From: a virus
IMG/VR virus record: IMGVR_UViG_3300036985_005814
Location: 1 to 64,000 of that record
Direction: 5' to 3' (one strand)
Length of the DNA stretch: 64,000 bases
The position numbers were made by a program, and so were the translations under genes. Positions 30,779 through 40,164 of the stretch are shown here, one piece after another. The number at the start of each line of letters is the position of its first letter. Within the stretch, counting starts at the first letter, position 1. A model generated the notes under the pieces. The model saw only the letters and a program-made list of their open reading frames with translations. It did no database searches and was not told where the DNA came from.

Positions 30779-33700
30779 ATGACAACAGCAAACCCTAGTT
30801 TTAGTCCGAGTGAGTTCGAGCTTCGTAATTTTACGAACAAATATCTTTCTCCTGATCAAGCGTCTCAAGTTGACCTTGTTAAGTCTCGCGTAAACGGCCA
30901 ACTGGACTTCCTGGCACAAATGCTAGGGTGGAGCGGGGCTAACTATTGGACAAATCTCCCCCGAACAGTTTCTCAGAAGAGGCAATTACTAGGAGGGACA
31001 TTTGGCGTCTACGAAAGTTATGTAATCCCTCGCATTCTGTCTGTCAAAACGTGGGAAAATATCGACGATTTCTCCTCCCCCCGCGTGGCGGTCATTGAGA
31101 TTGAGAAAGACGAAAGAATTCAGGCATCTCAAACGGCGTACCTCGGCACTAACTCGTACACGATTCTGTCGTTGTCGCAAAATGCCGGCGGCATGACCTT
31201 AAACTTCGGCGAAGTTGATGATACTTTCTTCACCGAAATTAACAACAACACACAACTTCGAATCGATGTTGTTGAAGCACGACCGGCGCCGTTCTACCGC
31301 CCAACCGTGGGTGTTGCGGGGGATAATGCGTTTCATTGCAAGAATGAGAACGGTATCCTAACCCTTTACCCGAGTTACGACACTACTGAGCTCTTCCCTT
31401 ACATCTTCCCCATCATCTTTGCGGGATCGGTGTATACTTTCGACCAGCCAGTATTTCTTTCTTACGACACTTCCTATAACGTAGACATTGCCTCGGTGTA
31501 CGATCAAGACACCGAAAGGTGGGTTCTTAGCCTTCCTGCGGACTTAGGGCAAAACTCCCTTGGGGTGATAGCATTCTTGTCGCTATCAATGGTTGTGTCC
31601 CACTTGCAGGTCAAAGTTCAAAATTGGGTTGACCCTTCGGACTGGAACATCAACTGTGTTCTAGATAACTTCCTCGGCGCCTGGGGGAACAAAGGCGGTC
31701 CGCTCCCCTTCAATTTAGCTTTCGACAGCCTTTCGATTCATGGTTTTGATGAGAACAATTCGCTGTTTTTGCCGGAGATCGTTCGCGAGCTGGAGTTTAA
31801 CGATATTGTAGACCTGGTTTACGCTCAAAGGGCGGTTATTGATTCGGGGATTCCAGGGCAACTTCCGCCCGGAAAACTGTGGTGGAACAGCACCTCTGGA
31901 AAACTTGCTATTCAGATTGAACAAGAGGAGGAATGTCCTTTCTGGGTTGAGATCGTATATCGCGAGGCTCCGGACCAAGAAATCGTTCCCGATTACGTTT
32001 ATCCAGATGTTGCTACTTTCGTGGCTGAGTCCGCAGGAGTGCCCGAGAATACACTCTGCGTAGCCATTGCGAACATCACAGGGTTGTCTAGCTCAGATAA
32101 CGTACTCAACATTGAAGGTCAGTTTGGGGGACCGGGTGTTGTTTACCTATACCCTCAACCGGGCACTCAATACTGGGTCCCGATTCGGTTCCAGTTTGCA
32201 AATGTTGCTAATTTTGAAGTCGCGAGTGAGCATATTCCCCTGAACGTGCCTGCCTATATACTGAACTCTCTTGGTCTTGCCCCTTTTGGGTCAACCTACT
32301 CGATCGACAATCTGAAGATCAACATTAGTGGTGCCTATGAGACGGTCCTGGTCAAGGAAAACAACATGTTTGACTGGACGTTGTTCCCAGATTCGATCCT
32401 AAAGTTCATTGCTAACAGCTCACTTTACTACGATTTTGCTCTCACGACGCTCGACGTGTCGGTGGCGGACGTTCCTATTTCCTCCTTACAACAGGGTGAA
32501 CTCTGGTGGGACTACGCGAACCCCGATGTTCCTAATCGAAACGCAAAGATTTTCTACGGGTCGGATTGGATTTCATTAAACGAGAACGTAGCATTGTCCG
32601 CTCCGCCGGATGGGTACGACCCCACCGTGGTGCGGTTCTACTGTAACGGTAATCTTCTACAGTTCGGGCAAAGTTACGTCACAAACGATTTTGAATTTTG
32701 TGTGTTTGCTAGTTTTAAGTTTGGTTTCTACGGTATTCTGTACCGGGCTTTCAGCCTTTCAGGTAGAACACAATTCCCGGTTATTGAAATATCTGACTCT
32801 CTTACGTCGTCGTATCGCCTAGACATCTCTTCTTTGGTGTTTAGCGGTATAACCTACAAGATGTCACCGAACGTTTACGACGCCGAGGCTCCATTGAGGT
32901 TGTGGAAAACACAGCAGCTTCAGGCAGCCGACACCACCGAACTCGTCAACAGAGACATTTACCCAAACCCGTTAGTTGCGGACCTTAATAACGGCCCAGC
33001 TCTCGACAATTGGCAGCGTTTCTTTGTTCGCATGCCGCTGGATTACGGTCGAAACCAGGCTGTTTGGCAGAAGACCGCACTGATCTGTGAAAACTTTGCA
33101 TACTTCGGCAGCAATGTTGAGCCGGAAAAGATGGATTGCCCACCTCCGGCAAGTCTTCCGCAAATTTATGAGGAAATCTGCCTAAGGGGCGATCGTACAG
33201 ATTACACCTATGTGTACTCCGAGCCGTACTTCTATTCCACGGTGGTCTACGACGACTTTGCATCTGTCGACGCATCTTACACAAATGCTTCGGTTCGCCC
33301 GACTGTTGATGTAGACTACGATGAGTTTGCCGAGGCGCAATTCATTGAGTACGACCCCCTACACAACCGTTTGGTTGATTTTTCGACGGAAAACTTTGGC
33401 AACTGGCAAGGCGTGTACATGAACGTGAATGCCTGTGGTTTCTTGACAGGGTATTACGTTAACGATGTTCTAGACGCAACACTTGAGTTGATTGAACCGC
33501 CAGTGTGGGACGCAAGCATCTACAAGTTTCCGCCAACGTGCGACAACCCGTCGGGAACTTACAGTGTTGACGCGAACAACTACAAGATTTGCTACGCCTA
33601 CTTCGTGGCAGATGCTTCGGCTGCTGAGGACGGTTTCTTTGACCCGCAACAAGAAGCTTCCTGGAGGGTTCCTGAAACTCAACCTAAAACTCTCTACATC

Positions 33701-33853
33701 GTCCCGGAATGCCCGACTGAGCCTTCTGGACCCGAGGAGCCAATCACCGTGACAATCTTGCCGACGCCTCCTCCTATAGACTCGCCCACCTTTCTAGCCA
33801 CATGGTTAAACTGCAGCAGTCTAACGTCCTTCCCCGTAGCTAACCCGGAATAG
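30779..33853 (+). CDS. Large tail structural protein with C-terminal LRR unit
   Basis: A 1024-residue protein that I do not recognise. It has repeats of 'LWW(D/N)' units (GKLWWNSTSGKLA, GELWWDYANPDVP), typical of fibre/adhesin-type modules. The last 20 residues, SPTFLATWLNCSSLTSFPVANPE, are one unit of the BspA/DUF285 leucine-rich repeat that fills the N-terminal part of the next gene. The TAG stop at 33851 ends the frame; the next ATG is two bases on in another frame. It follows the preceding gene without a gap. Likely distal tail or fibre component. Confidence 0.65.
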   Translation: MTTANPSFSPSEFELRNFTNKYLSPDQASQVDLVKSRVNGQLDFLAQMLGWSGANYWTNLPRTVSQKRQLLGGTFGVYESYVIPRILSVKTWENIDDFSSPRVAVIEIEKDERIQASQTAYLGTNSYTILSLSQNAGGMTLNFGEVDDTFFTEINNNTQLRIDVVEARPAPFYRPTVGVAGDNAFHCKNENGILTLYPSYDTTELFPYIFPIIFAGSVYTFDQPVFLSYDTSYNVDIASVYDQDTERWVLSLPADLGQNSLGVIAFLSLSMVVSHLQVKVQNWVDPSDWNINCVLDNFLGAWGNKGGPLPFNLAFDSLSIHGFDENNSLFLPEIVRELEFNDIVDLVYAQRAVIDSGIPGQLPPGKLWWNSTSGKLAIQIEQEEECPFWVEIVYREAPDQEIVPDYVYPDVATFVAESAGVPENTLCVAIANITGLSSSDNVLNIEGQFGGPGVVYLYPQPGTQYWVPIRFQFANVANFEVASEHIPLNVPAYILNSLGLAPFGSTYSIDNLKINISGAYETVLVKENNMFDWTLFPDSILKFIANSSLYYDFALTTLDVSVADVPISSLQQGELWWDYANPDVPNRNAKIFYGSDWISLNENVALSAPPDGYDPTVVRFYCNGNLLQFGQSYVTNDFEFCVFASFKFGFYGILYRAFSLSGRTQFPVIEISDSLTSSYRLDISSLVFSGITYKMSPNVYDAEAPLRLWKTQQLQAADTTELVNRDIYPNPLVADLNNGPALDNWQRFFVRMPLDYGRNQAVWQKTALICENFAYFGSNVEPEKMDCPPPASLPQIYEEICLRGDRTDYTYVYSEPYFYSTVVYDDFASVDASYTNASVRPTVDVDYDEFAEAQFIEYDPLHNRLVDFSTENFGNWQGVYMNVNACGFLTGYYVNDVLDATLELIEPPVWDASIYKFPPTCDNPSGTYSVDANNYKICYAYFVADASAAEDGFFDPQQEASWRVPETQPKTLYIVPECPTEPSGPEEPITVTILPTPPPIDSPTFLATWLNCSSLTSFPVANPE

Positions 33854-33855
33854 TC

Positions 33856-36180
33856 ATGCCAAATTTCAACTGTGACCCTAATGTAGACACTGCCGGATTG
33901 GTGGATTTATCATACGGTTGGGAAGGCTGCACCTCTATAGAGAGTTTCCCGCCCAAAGATTTCAGCTCAGGGCTTAATTTCAATTATACTTGGGCTAATT
34001 GCTCTTCAATGGCAACTATCTCCACGCTTTACCTATACAACCAGTTGCGAGACGCAACCGAGTTCGTACAGACTTGGGAGGGTTGTTCGAGTCTTACGAG
34101 TTTTGGAGCTTTGGATCTGAGCTCGGCTACTCTGTTCGACCGAACTTGGAAAAACTGCAGCAGTTTGACAAGTTTTCCGTTCATTTTTGTTGATTCGGGT
34201 ACCACTTTTACTAGCACCTGGGAAGGTTGCTCCAGTCTAACCTCCTTCCCTCTACTTGACGTTAGCAGCGGAACTAATTTCGTCGCTGCTTGGAAAAATT
34301 GCGAAAGTCTCAGCACATTCCCTGCTGGAATGTTCGACACTTGCACAGCAACCAACTTCAACCTTGCTTGGCAAAATTGTGCGCTTACCTTTCAAAGCAT
34401 CGAAAACATTCTCGTTTCTTTGGACACTAGCGGGGTAACTGGGGGAACTTTGAGTATTGACGGGGGAACTAACGCCTGCTTCGGGGATTGGACTGTACTT
34501 GCCACTGCCGCTTACGATGATCTAATTGGTAAATCCTGGACGATTGCTTACAACGACTGCCTTCCCGGTTATCCGCCGATCACTATTGATTTAATTCCTG
34601 AGGCTCCCTCCCCTTATGCCTTACCTTTGACTGATTACACTACTATAGATATTGTTATGCCTGCGGGTAGCGACCCTTTGATCGCAGGCCAATACAATCT
34701 TTTCACTCTCACTTTAACCCCACTTGCCGGAACCCCTGACCTCGACTACTTTTTCCCCATAACGGGGACAGGGTACGACTTCCTGGACGTGAATTACACC
34801 GGTAGTGTGTTAGGGGCCTGGGTTGGCTCACCCTGGGGACCGAATGGCCCTTATTTCTCCCCCGTGAGGATCGGAAACGGCCCCGACTACGTATTCGTGT
34901 GTACGGCTTTAAACACTTCTTTGAACACGATTCCTGCTGGCTCGCTTCTAGGGAAGCTATATTTACACACTCCCCCAGTTTGTACGTTGGGTGTCTCAAC
35001 TGGCGCGAGTTGGGAAATCTCTATCTCGCAGACAACACAACAAGAACTTGATGCCTCCTACGCGATCGGCCAAACTCTGTCGCCTGGGTACCCCCCCTTC
35101 GAACTTCGCCCCGCAGTCGTTCCAGACCCAGCTCCGTTAGAATCCGGGTATACAGTTGACGGAGAACGTTTAACGTTCCCTCCTAGCGAACCCGCATACA
35201 GCGTGCCCGCGTGCTTACCGCCAAGTTCTGCTGCCGTATTAAATTGGGGGTCAGTTTATGGACCCGGCGGCGTCTTCTACAGGACCAGGATATACATTGA
35301 GGACTCAAGTTACTATAACGACGTCCCTTACCTGGATTTAGACTACTCAGGACCTGAACCAGTTTCCGTACAACCTTACCTTGACCCCCCGTTCGAGAAT
35401 AACGGTTGGTCCATTCTTAGCGCTCCTGTTGCTACCTACGGTTCAGTCATATACGCAACGGTCGTAGGCGTTCAACTTATAAGAGTTTGGGCTGGTGCTA
35501 ACCCAGCGGGCGTTCTTGTGTGGTCTGATACCCCGCAACCACCCTCGCCCCCTGTTGCAATACAACAGACTATTTATATTCGAAGCATTCTTGAAACCAT
35601 CGGTGGAAACCTGCTGACCGGGGAAGTTAACACCCCTGGACCCAACCCCACCCTTCCGGTAGTTTCCGTGTCGCCTGTTGTTGGTGTTGGGGGACCGGAC
35701 TACCAAATTTTTGAGCTTATCAGTGATTCTATTGGGTCCTACGGTGTATTCACCTTGAGTTCAAACGGAGATTTCGAATACACTGTTGATTTAACCAACG
35801 CGATAGTTGGCGACCTTAGCCCTTACACACCCCCTTACTACACCCAGGTGAGTGAACCTTTTCAGTTCCGTGTTACAGACCTCGTCGGAAACACTAGCGA
35901 AGGTGTTGTAAACGTTACTATCCAAGCAAGCTACACAAGGGTCGCTGCTGCTTTCACTTTTGATCCCATTCCGCCCGTTCCCCCAAACCAAGGAAAGAAA
36001 AAGTGGTGGCTGAACGAACCTCTTATATCCACCTTAGCCAACCCGAACTACACATTCTTCGGTTTAAACTACCCCTGGACCGGGCCAGTTGGTGATCCTG
36101 CTCCGTACATTGCAGGCTATACGGATCAACCCGGAAACTGGCTCATAGGCGAACCGCCGCCTGCAGGCTTCTTTGACTGA
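33856..36180 (+). CDS. Tail fibre/adhesin with BspA-type leucine-rich repeats
   Basis: A 774-residue protein. Residues about 15-190 contain 22-25 residue repeats of the form W-x2-CSSLTSFP-x(2)-DxSSGTxF (BspA/DUF285), found widely in surface adhesins and viral fibres. The middle is proline/glycine-rich and Ig- or cadherin-like (residues about 590-700: 'GVFTLSSNGDFEYTVDLTNA' then FQFRVTDLVGNTSEG, a VCBS-type unit). Role: receptor binding or fibre shaft, by family. It begins in a different frame from the preceding gene, although the repeat family continues across the junction. It closes the operon; the next motif is 19 bases later. Confidence 0.75.
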   Translation: MPNFNCDPNVDTAGLVDLSYGWEGCTSIESFPPKDFSSGLNFNYTWANCSSMATISTLYLYNQLRDATEFVQTWEGCSSLTSFGALDLSSATLFDRTWKNCSSLTSFPFIFVDSGTTFTSTWEGCSSLTSFPLLDVSSGTNFVAAWKNCESLSTFPAGMFDTCTATNFNLAWQNCALTFQSIENILVSLDTSGVTGGTLSIDGGTNACFGDWTVLATAAYDDLIGKSWTIAYNDCLPGYPPITIDLIPEAPSPYALPLTDYTTIDIVMPAGSDPLIAGQYNLFTLTLTPLAGTPDLDYFFPITGTGYDFLDVNYTGSVLGAWVGSPWGPNGPYFSPVRIGNGPDYVFVCTALNTSLNTIPAGSLLGKLYLHTPPVCTLGVSTGASWEISISQTTQQELDASYAIGQTLSPGYPPFELRPAVVPDPAPLESGYTVDGERLTFPPSEPAYSVPACLPPSSAAVLNWGSVYGPGGVFYRTRIYIEDSSYYNDVPYLDLDYSGPEPVSVQPYLDPPFENNGWSILSAPVATYGSVIYATVVGVQLIRVWAGANPAGVLVWSDTPQPPSPPVAIQQTIYIRSILETIGGNLLTGEVNTPGPNPTLPVVSVSPVVGVGGPDYQIFELISDSIGSYGVFTLSSNGDFEYTVDLTNAIVGDLSPYTPPYYTQVSEPFQFRVTDLVGNTSEGVVNVTIQASYTRVAAAFTFDPIPPVPPNQGKKKWWLNEPLISTLANPNYTFFGLNYPWTGPVGDPAPYIAGYTDQPGNWLIGEPPPAGFFD

Positions 36181-36198
36181 ATCTGAAAAGTCGTAAAC

Positions 36199-36206
36199 GG
36201 GTAAAA
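36199..36206 (+). promoter_or_regulatory. GGGTAAAA motif before the spike/connector operon
   Basis: 30 bases before the ATG at 36229; leader AACCAGTCTCTAACCAACAC has no Shine-Dalgarno sequence. Confidence 0.65.
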
Positions 36207-36228
36207 TTAACCAGTCTCTAACCAACAC

Positions 36229-36471
36229 ATGGCTTCCAGACGACGTAGACCAGTAAACACCCCTGAAGAGAACTCATTCGAAACCATGGAAGAAGAACTT
36301 CAACCAACAGCGGAGGAAAAAACAGAAAACCCGGTAGAAGTCGTCCCCGCCGAGAGTGTAATTCCTACGAGCAACGAAGAAAAACGAGAACGAACCCCGC
36401 TGACCCCAAAACCAGTTAGACTTCACCCTCGAAACATCCCCAAATTCTCAAAGTCTCGTAAAGGTATTTGA
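36229..36471 (+). CDS. Small disordered hypothetical protein
   Basis: An 80-residue protein, very rich in Glu, Pro, Arg and Lys (MASRRRRPVNTPEENSFETM, ending IPKFSKSRKGI); probably disordered with a basic N- and C-terminus and acidic middle. Its stop overlaps the start region of the next gene. It resembles the kind of small assembly protein that binds a partner, but there is no family evidence. Confidence 0.55.
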   Translation: MASRRRRPVNTPEENSFETMEEELQPTAEEKTENPVEVVPAESVIPTSNEEKRERTPLTPKPVRLHPRNIPKFSKSRKGI

Positions 36472-36473
36472 GC

Positions 36474-37271
36474 ATGATCAAACTCAGAGCCTCTCCTTTT
36501 GTGCAGGACTTTGTTGCGATGCTCAATGCAACCGAAGCAAACATGAAGTTTGCCGGGTTGCCACGGGGGACTCTTCGTGGCACGATCGTTGACATCAACG
36601 ACCCGCTCAACCGGGGAAGAGTGAAGGTTATCTTCGACGACCACAATATCGAAATCCCCCAAATCTCTGGTGCCACTGGAGAATTTTCCGCTGAACGGGA
36701 AGGGGAGCAGTCGAAACCATCGCACTGGATTGACACATCTCCTGCGTTCAAAGGGAAACAACCGAAAGGTTTAGTTGGAAAACGGGTTAACATCGTTCCG
36801 TCAAGTGGTGAATACCAGTATTCTATCCTGCAAGACGTTCTGTACGATCCTCAACTTCTGGCTTCAACCGCTGAGAAAAAACTGAAGATGCCGGACAACA
36901 GCACGATGGTCCGGCTTCCGATCTACCCTGCAGGAAGTCTTCCACCGGCATCAAAGGAAAACCATGGCTGCACCGTTATTGAAGAAGGCGGACCTATGAG
37001 TTCAGACTGGATGTGCGTCTGTCTGAAACGGCAAGGGAAATACATCTGGGTCCGTCACGTTGACCTCGCCCACGGTCACGCAGGTGAGAATGACGGCAAA
37101 CAACCCCCCGACTCCCGTGGAGACGCGGAACAGCCGGTCAATGAGCAGTCAATCTGGGATTTTGTTTTCCCAACTTCTGCCAAAGCGATGGCGAAGAGTT
37201 CCCGATATGGCACTTCTCCTCGGCCAAACCCTTACGGCGGAAAAGCCACTTGGTACGAGCCACCTTCTTGA
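36474..37271 (+). CDS. Baseplate hub/spike protein with OB-fold (gp5/gpV type)
   Basis: A 265-residue protein. Residues about 28-60, RGTLRGTIVDINDPLNRGRV then KVIFDD, form the OB-fold (gp5N/VgrG-like) that caps central spikes: the V-D-x-x-D-P-x-x-x-GRVKV pattern is characteristic. Later parts contain WVRHVDLAHGHAGEND and a C-terminal SRYGTSPRPNPYGG tail. I chose ATG 36474; a TTG at 36468 is also in frame. No lysozyme domain is visible. It should form the membrane-puncturing tip or its platform. Confidence 0.7.
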   Translation: MIKLRASPFVQDFVAMLNATEANMKFAGLPRGTLRGTIVDINDPLNRGRVKVIFDDHNIEIPQISGATGEFSAEREGEQSKPSHWIDTSPAFKGKQPKGLVGKRVNIVPSSGEYQYSILQDVLYDPQLLASTAEKKLKMPDNSTMVRLPIYPAGSLPPASKENHGCTVIEEGGPMSSDWMCVCLKRQGKYIWVRHVDLAHGHAGENDGKQPPDSRGDAEQPVNEQSIWDFVFPTSAKAMAKSSRYGTSPRPNPYGGKATWYEPPS

Positions 37272-37274
37272 ACT

Positions 37275-37697
37275 ATGGCAATTCGTCGCCCCAGTATCTA
37301 TTCGCCAACTTGGCTTTTTCAGGATTTTCTGTATCATGAAGATCCGCCGGAAGAACTTCGCTATCTTTTGGTGAAGTGGGACGGAGAGCCATTCGAAAGA
37401 GTCTCAGAAACTTTCGACTATAGTAATCCCCCTTACCCAAACGATGAGCAAAGGGGAGGTTCGATTGTTGCCCGAATCGACTATACTATCGAAGGTTTTC
37501 TGATAACAATCGACTCCTGGGAAACAAACTGGAAAGACGAGTGGCCTTTGCGTTTGGCGTCAAACTACCTCCAACACTGCAAATACCGGTCCGTCAAAGG
37601 TTACGTTATCCAGGTTCCGAAAGACGCATATTCATTCTGGGTCAGCGAGCGTTACCTTCCGTTCTCTAACGACCCTAACACCAATCTTTACACCTGA
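37275..37697 (+). CDS. Hypothetical protein next to spike gene
   Basis: A 140-residue protein rich in aromatic residues (MAIRRPSIYSPTWLFQDFLY) with alternating strand and loop. No family recognised. Starts three bases after the spike gene and lies before the connector genes, so a baseplate or neck role is likely. No catalytic motif seen. Confidence 0.6.
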   Translation: MAIRRPSIYSPTWLFQDFLYHEDPPEELRYLLVKWDGEPFERVSETFDYSNPPYPNDEQRGGSIVARIDYTIEGFLITIDSWETNWKDEWPLRLASNYLQHCKYRSVKGYVIQVPKDAYSFWVSERYLPFSNDPNTNLYT

Positions 37698-37705
37698 GGA
37701 AGCTG

Positions 37706-38785
37706 ATGGCCGCGCCCAAGATTAAAGAAATTCTGGTTTCGACTCCGACAACAGTCGTTCTGTATTTTGACGCGCCACTGGACACAAATGTGCCGGTCCC
37801 GCTAACCTCGTTCACCGTAAATTACGGGCAGTACGGGGTGGAAACTCTGATCTATTCATCGGACACAATGGTGTCGATTGGGTTAGACAGCACTCTGACA
37901 CCGTGGGACCAAGCGTTCGTATCCTACGAGCCGCCTCTTGATCTTAACTTGTGCCTACGTGGCCCAATTCCTCCCTCTGCAAATGACGTTGTCAAGAAGC
38001 GCAATGCCGTTCGCGCCTTTTACCGTGTTGCAGCGCGAAACACGCTCGCACCGGATGAGTCAACCGACGGCTCTCGAATTCAGGCCAACCTGGGTCAAAC
38101 AATCGGCGGTTACGGTTTCCCGTATCAGAATCGCTCGGGGGTTTTAACCAGTCACAAGTCCGATCCCCGAAGTGCTTCTCCAGACGACTTTATTGTCGCA
38201 TACGGCTTGAAAGAAGCCATTCAACTCACCAACATTGATGATGCGGCAGCCACCTCGGTAAACGTGGCAAAGCTTCAGATGGCGATTCAAGACGCCAACT
38301 CCTTGATTGACTCTTACATTGAGCAGTCTGGGAAAGCTGGGATGGTGTTAATCACCAGCAACCGCCGCCGCACAGCTCTGGTTATCGCTCGCTATTACCT
38401 GGATACGGTTCGCCGCAGAGAAGACGTCTACAAAGATTATGACGCTGCTCTGAAGCAGATGCAGGCCGAGATGGCAATGACTGCGATCCGCGCAGGTAAT
38501 GGGGACTCGGCGATTGACACTCCGCGAGGAATTATGCGGTCGTGGCGTGTGCCGCAACGTTACAACGCAGTTTCTGGAAAAGGTTTCTCAGGGTGGACAA
38601 CGGACACGGCAGGGGATCAAGCGCCGGATTACCGTCTCGGTTGGGGTGCAATCGGGCAGAACAACGATTTCCCAAACTGGATCTCGTCGGCCAACTATCT
38701 TGAACTCGGCGGCTCGCTTCTGACAGCCCAACCGAACGACGCCGGTGGTTGGTACATCGACGGTTCAAACACAAATTTCCCGTAA
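37706..38785 (+). CDS. Head-tail connector, Mu gp36 type (DUF1320), with N-terminal extension
   Basis: A 359-residue protein. The C-terminal 180 residues match the DUF1320 / Mu gp36 connector: 'ITSNRRRTALVIARYYLDTV', then DANSLIDSYIEQSGKAG and RREDVYKDYDAALKQM. These are the alpha-helical neck proteins that sit below the portal. The N-terminal 110 residues (ILVSTPTTVVLYFDAPLDTN) form a beta-rich Ig-like or SwmA-type domain not present in Mu gp36 (about 140 residues). A fusion of decorating domain and connector. Next gene starts three bases after the stop. Confidence 0.7.
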   Translation: MAAPKIKEILVSTPTTVVLYFDAPLDTNVPVPLTSFTVNYGQYGVETLIYSSDTMVSIGLDSTLTPWDQAFVSYEPPLDLNLCLRGPIPPSANDVVKKRNAVRAFYRVAARNTLAPDESTDGSRIQANLGQTIGGYGFPYQNRSGVLTSHKSDPRSASPDDFIVAYGLKEAIQLTNIDDAAATSVNVAKLQMAIQDANSLIDSYIEQSGKAGMVLITSNRRRTALVIARYYLDTVRRREDVYKDYDAALKQMQAEMAMTAIRAGNGDSAIDTPRGIMRSWRVPQRYNAVSGKGFSGWTTDTAGDQAPDYRLGWGAIGQNNDFPNWISSANYLELGGSLLTAQPNDAGGWYIDGSNTNFP

Positions 38786-38788
38786 GCC

Positions 38789-40006
38789 ATGGAATTGAAT
38801 ACTATATCCCGTATCGAACAATACATTGTTGATGCCCTGATCGCATCACCGTTGATTCCGATTAGCGTCAACGTTCTCCGCCTTGCGGATGCGGTTGACA
38901 ACGAAGGTGTTGTTCAACAAACAAATAACATCGTTGTTCGTTACGTTGGCTCTTCAAACACGGTCAAGAATCGCATTCCGATGGTGTTTGAGCGAAACAT
39001 GAGTTTCGAGTTGAATTTCTCGTGTCAGAACTATCTGACGTCGTCCGGTCACGACTTTGCGACCCAACTGATCACGGGTGCTTTCATTACTCTTAACGGC
39101 GGCGTTCCGTCTGGTGCCTCGATTCAAGTGATCGAGCCATTCACTTGCCAAAACGAGAATTTCACAGGTTTGAGTCAAGAATCCCAGTACACCTACACTC
39201 AAACATACGTACTAACGGCTGAGGAAACCCTTCCCTTCGTTGCTCTTGACCCTTGCGTACAGCGTGGAGATTGCAGCAAAATCTTCCCCGGTCAAAACGT
39301 GGAAACACGCCTTCCGTTGGCCGGTGTTGTTGACTCGGCGAGCGGAGAGATTTACGTTCCATGGTACACAGGCAACAAGACTCCGCTGGAAGATTACTCG
39401 GCACCCTACGGGGTTCGCTGGAGCAACCCTGCCACTCAGTCGGGAGATTGGGTGTTCATTTGTGATCCCGACACGGTCTTTCTTCCAGATCCGTTGAATC
39501 AACCGATATACTTGTTGAGCAACAATAACTATACTGAGGATGGCAGACTTGTTGTAACCGTGTGGGATGCAGAAACTTCGGAACCGATTGAAGAAGTATT
39601 CTACTCACCTACGGGTAAGTTTTTAGCAAGGTATGCCGTGGAACTCTGGAACGACGTTGCAGGGAAAGCCGACCCGATTTCCTCTCGTGCGTCGAAGTAC
39701 GCTGAGTGGTTTACGGGATTCAACGAAGGTGAATTCGCCGTTGTGACTGGCGGGTATGCCTTCTTGAACATCGACCCGTTGAACCCAGAAGCGAAGCAAC
39801 TTTACCTCGACGGCGGTGCTCTTATCGGCATCAGCCCGGAGACTTTCATTCAGACGCCCAAAGGACGGTTCTACTTCGTAGCGAAATCGCCACAGGGTAG
39901 AGGGTGGATCCACGAAGATTCCTTCGAGTTGGCAACTATCAACTCTCTGTGGAAACTTGGTTGCCTGCCTTGCGACGGAAATCCTGGTCCCATTGCTCCT
40001 TGTTAA
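38789..40006 (+). CDS. Mu gp37-like tail terminator with long C-terminus
   Basis: A 405-residue protein; the N-terminal about 150 residues (RIEQYIVDALIAS, VNVLRLADAVDNEG, IVVRYVGSSNTVKNRIP) fit the Mu gp37 (DUF1834) tail terminator family, which closes the tail tube and contacts the connector. The remaining 250 residues are a beta-rich extension not found in Mu gp37. The stop overlaps the next ATG (TAATG at 40004-40008). Family confident for the N-terminus only. Confidence 0.6.
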   Translation: MELNTISRIEQYIVDALIASPLIPISVNVLRLADAVDNEGVVQQTNNIVVRYVGSSNTVKNRIPMVFERNMSFELNFSCQNYLTSSGHDFATQLITGAFITLNGGVPSGASIQVIEPFTCQNENFTGLSQESQYTYTQTYVLTAEETLPFVALDPCVQRGDCSKIFPGQNVETRLPLAGVVDSASGEIYVPWYTGNKTPLEDYSAPYGVRWSNPATQSGDWVFICDPDTVFLPDPLNQPIYLLSNNNYTEDGRLVVTVWDAETSEPIEEVFYSPTGKFLARYAVELWNDVAGKADPISSRASKYAEWFTGFNEGEFAVVTGGYAFLNIDPLNPEAKQLYLDGGALIGISPETFIQTPKGRFYFVAKSPQGRGWIHEDSFELATINSLWKLGCLPCDGNPGPIAPC

Positions 40007-40164
40007 TGACCTCATCCCAAGAACTTTGGCACAATTATCATCTCGCTGTTCAACGAGGTGACATGGAAGCCGCCAAGAAAATCCTGAAGCAAATCACGAG
40101 CTACAGGGGTAATCCGCCTCCGCCATCTGGCGGGTGCGCAAAATGTAAACGGAGATTCCACTAA
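40006..40164 (+). CDS. Small protein with C-terminal CxxC (52 aa)
   Basis: Starts MTSSQELWHNYHLAVQRGDM and ends with GGCAKCKRRFH. The helix N-terminus resembles a TPR-like turn (LAVQRGDMEAAKKIL) and the end a C-x2-C pair with basic residues. It overlaps the previous gene (TAATG) and, by one base, the next ATG. A DNA- or protein-binding accessory to terminase is possible. Confidence 0.5.
   Translation: MTSSQELWHNYHLAVQRGDMEAAKKILKQITSYRGNPPPPSGGCAKCKRRFH

Noticed and set aside
39613-39620. GGGTAAGT within the gp37-like gene
   Set aside because: Inside a coding region far from a start codon; does not match GGGTAAGAT.
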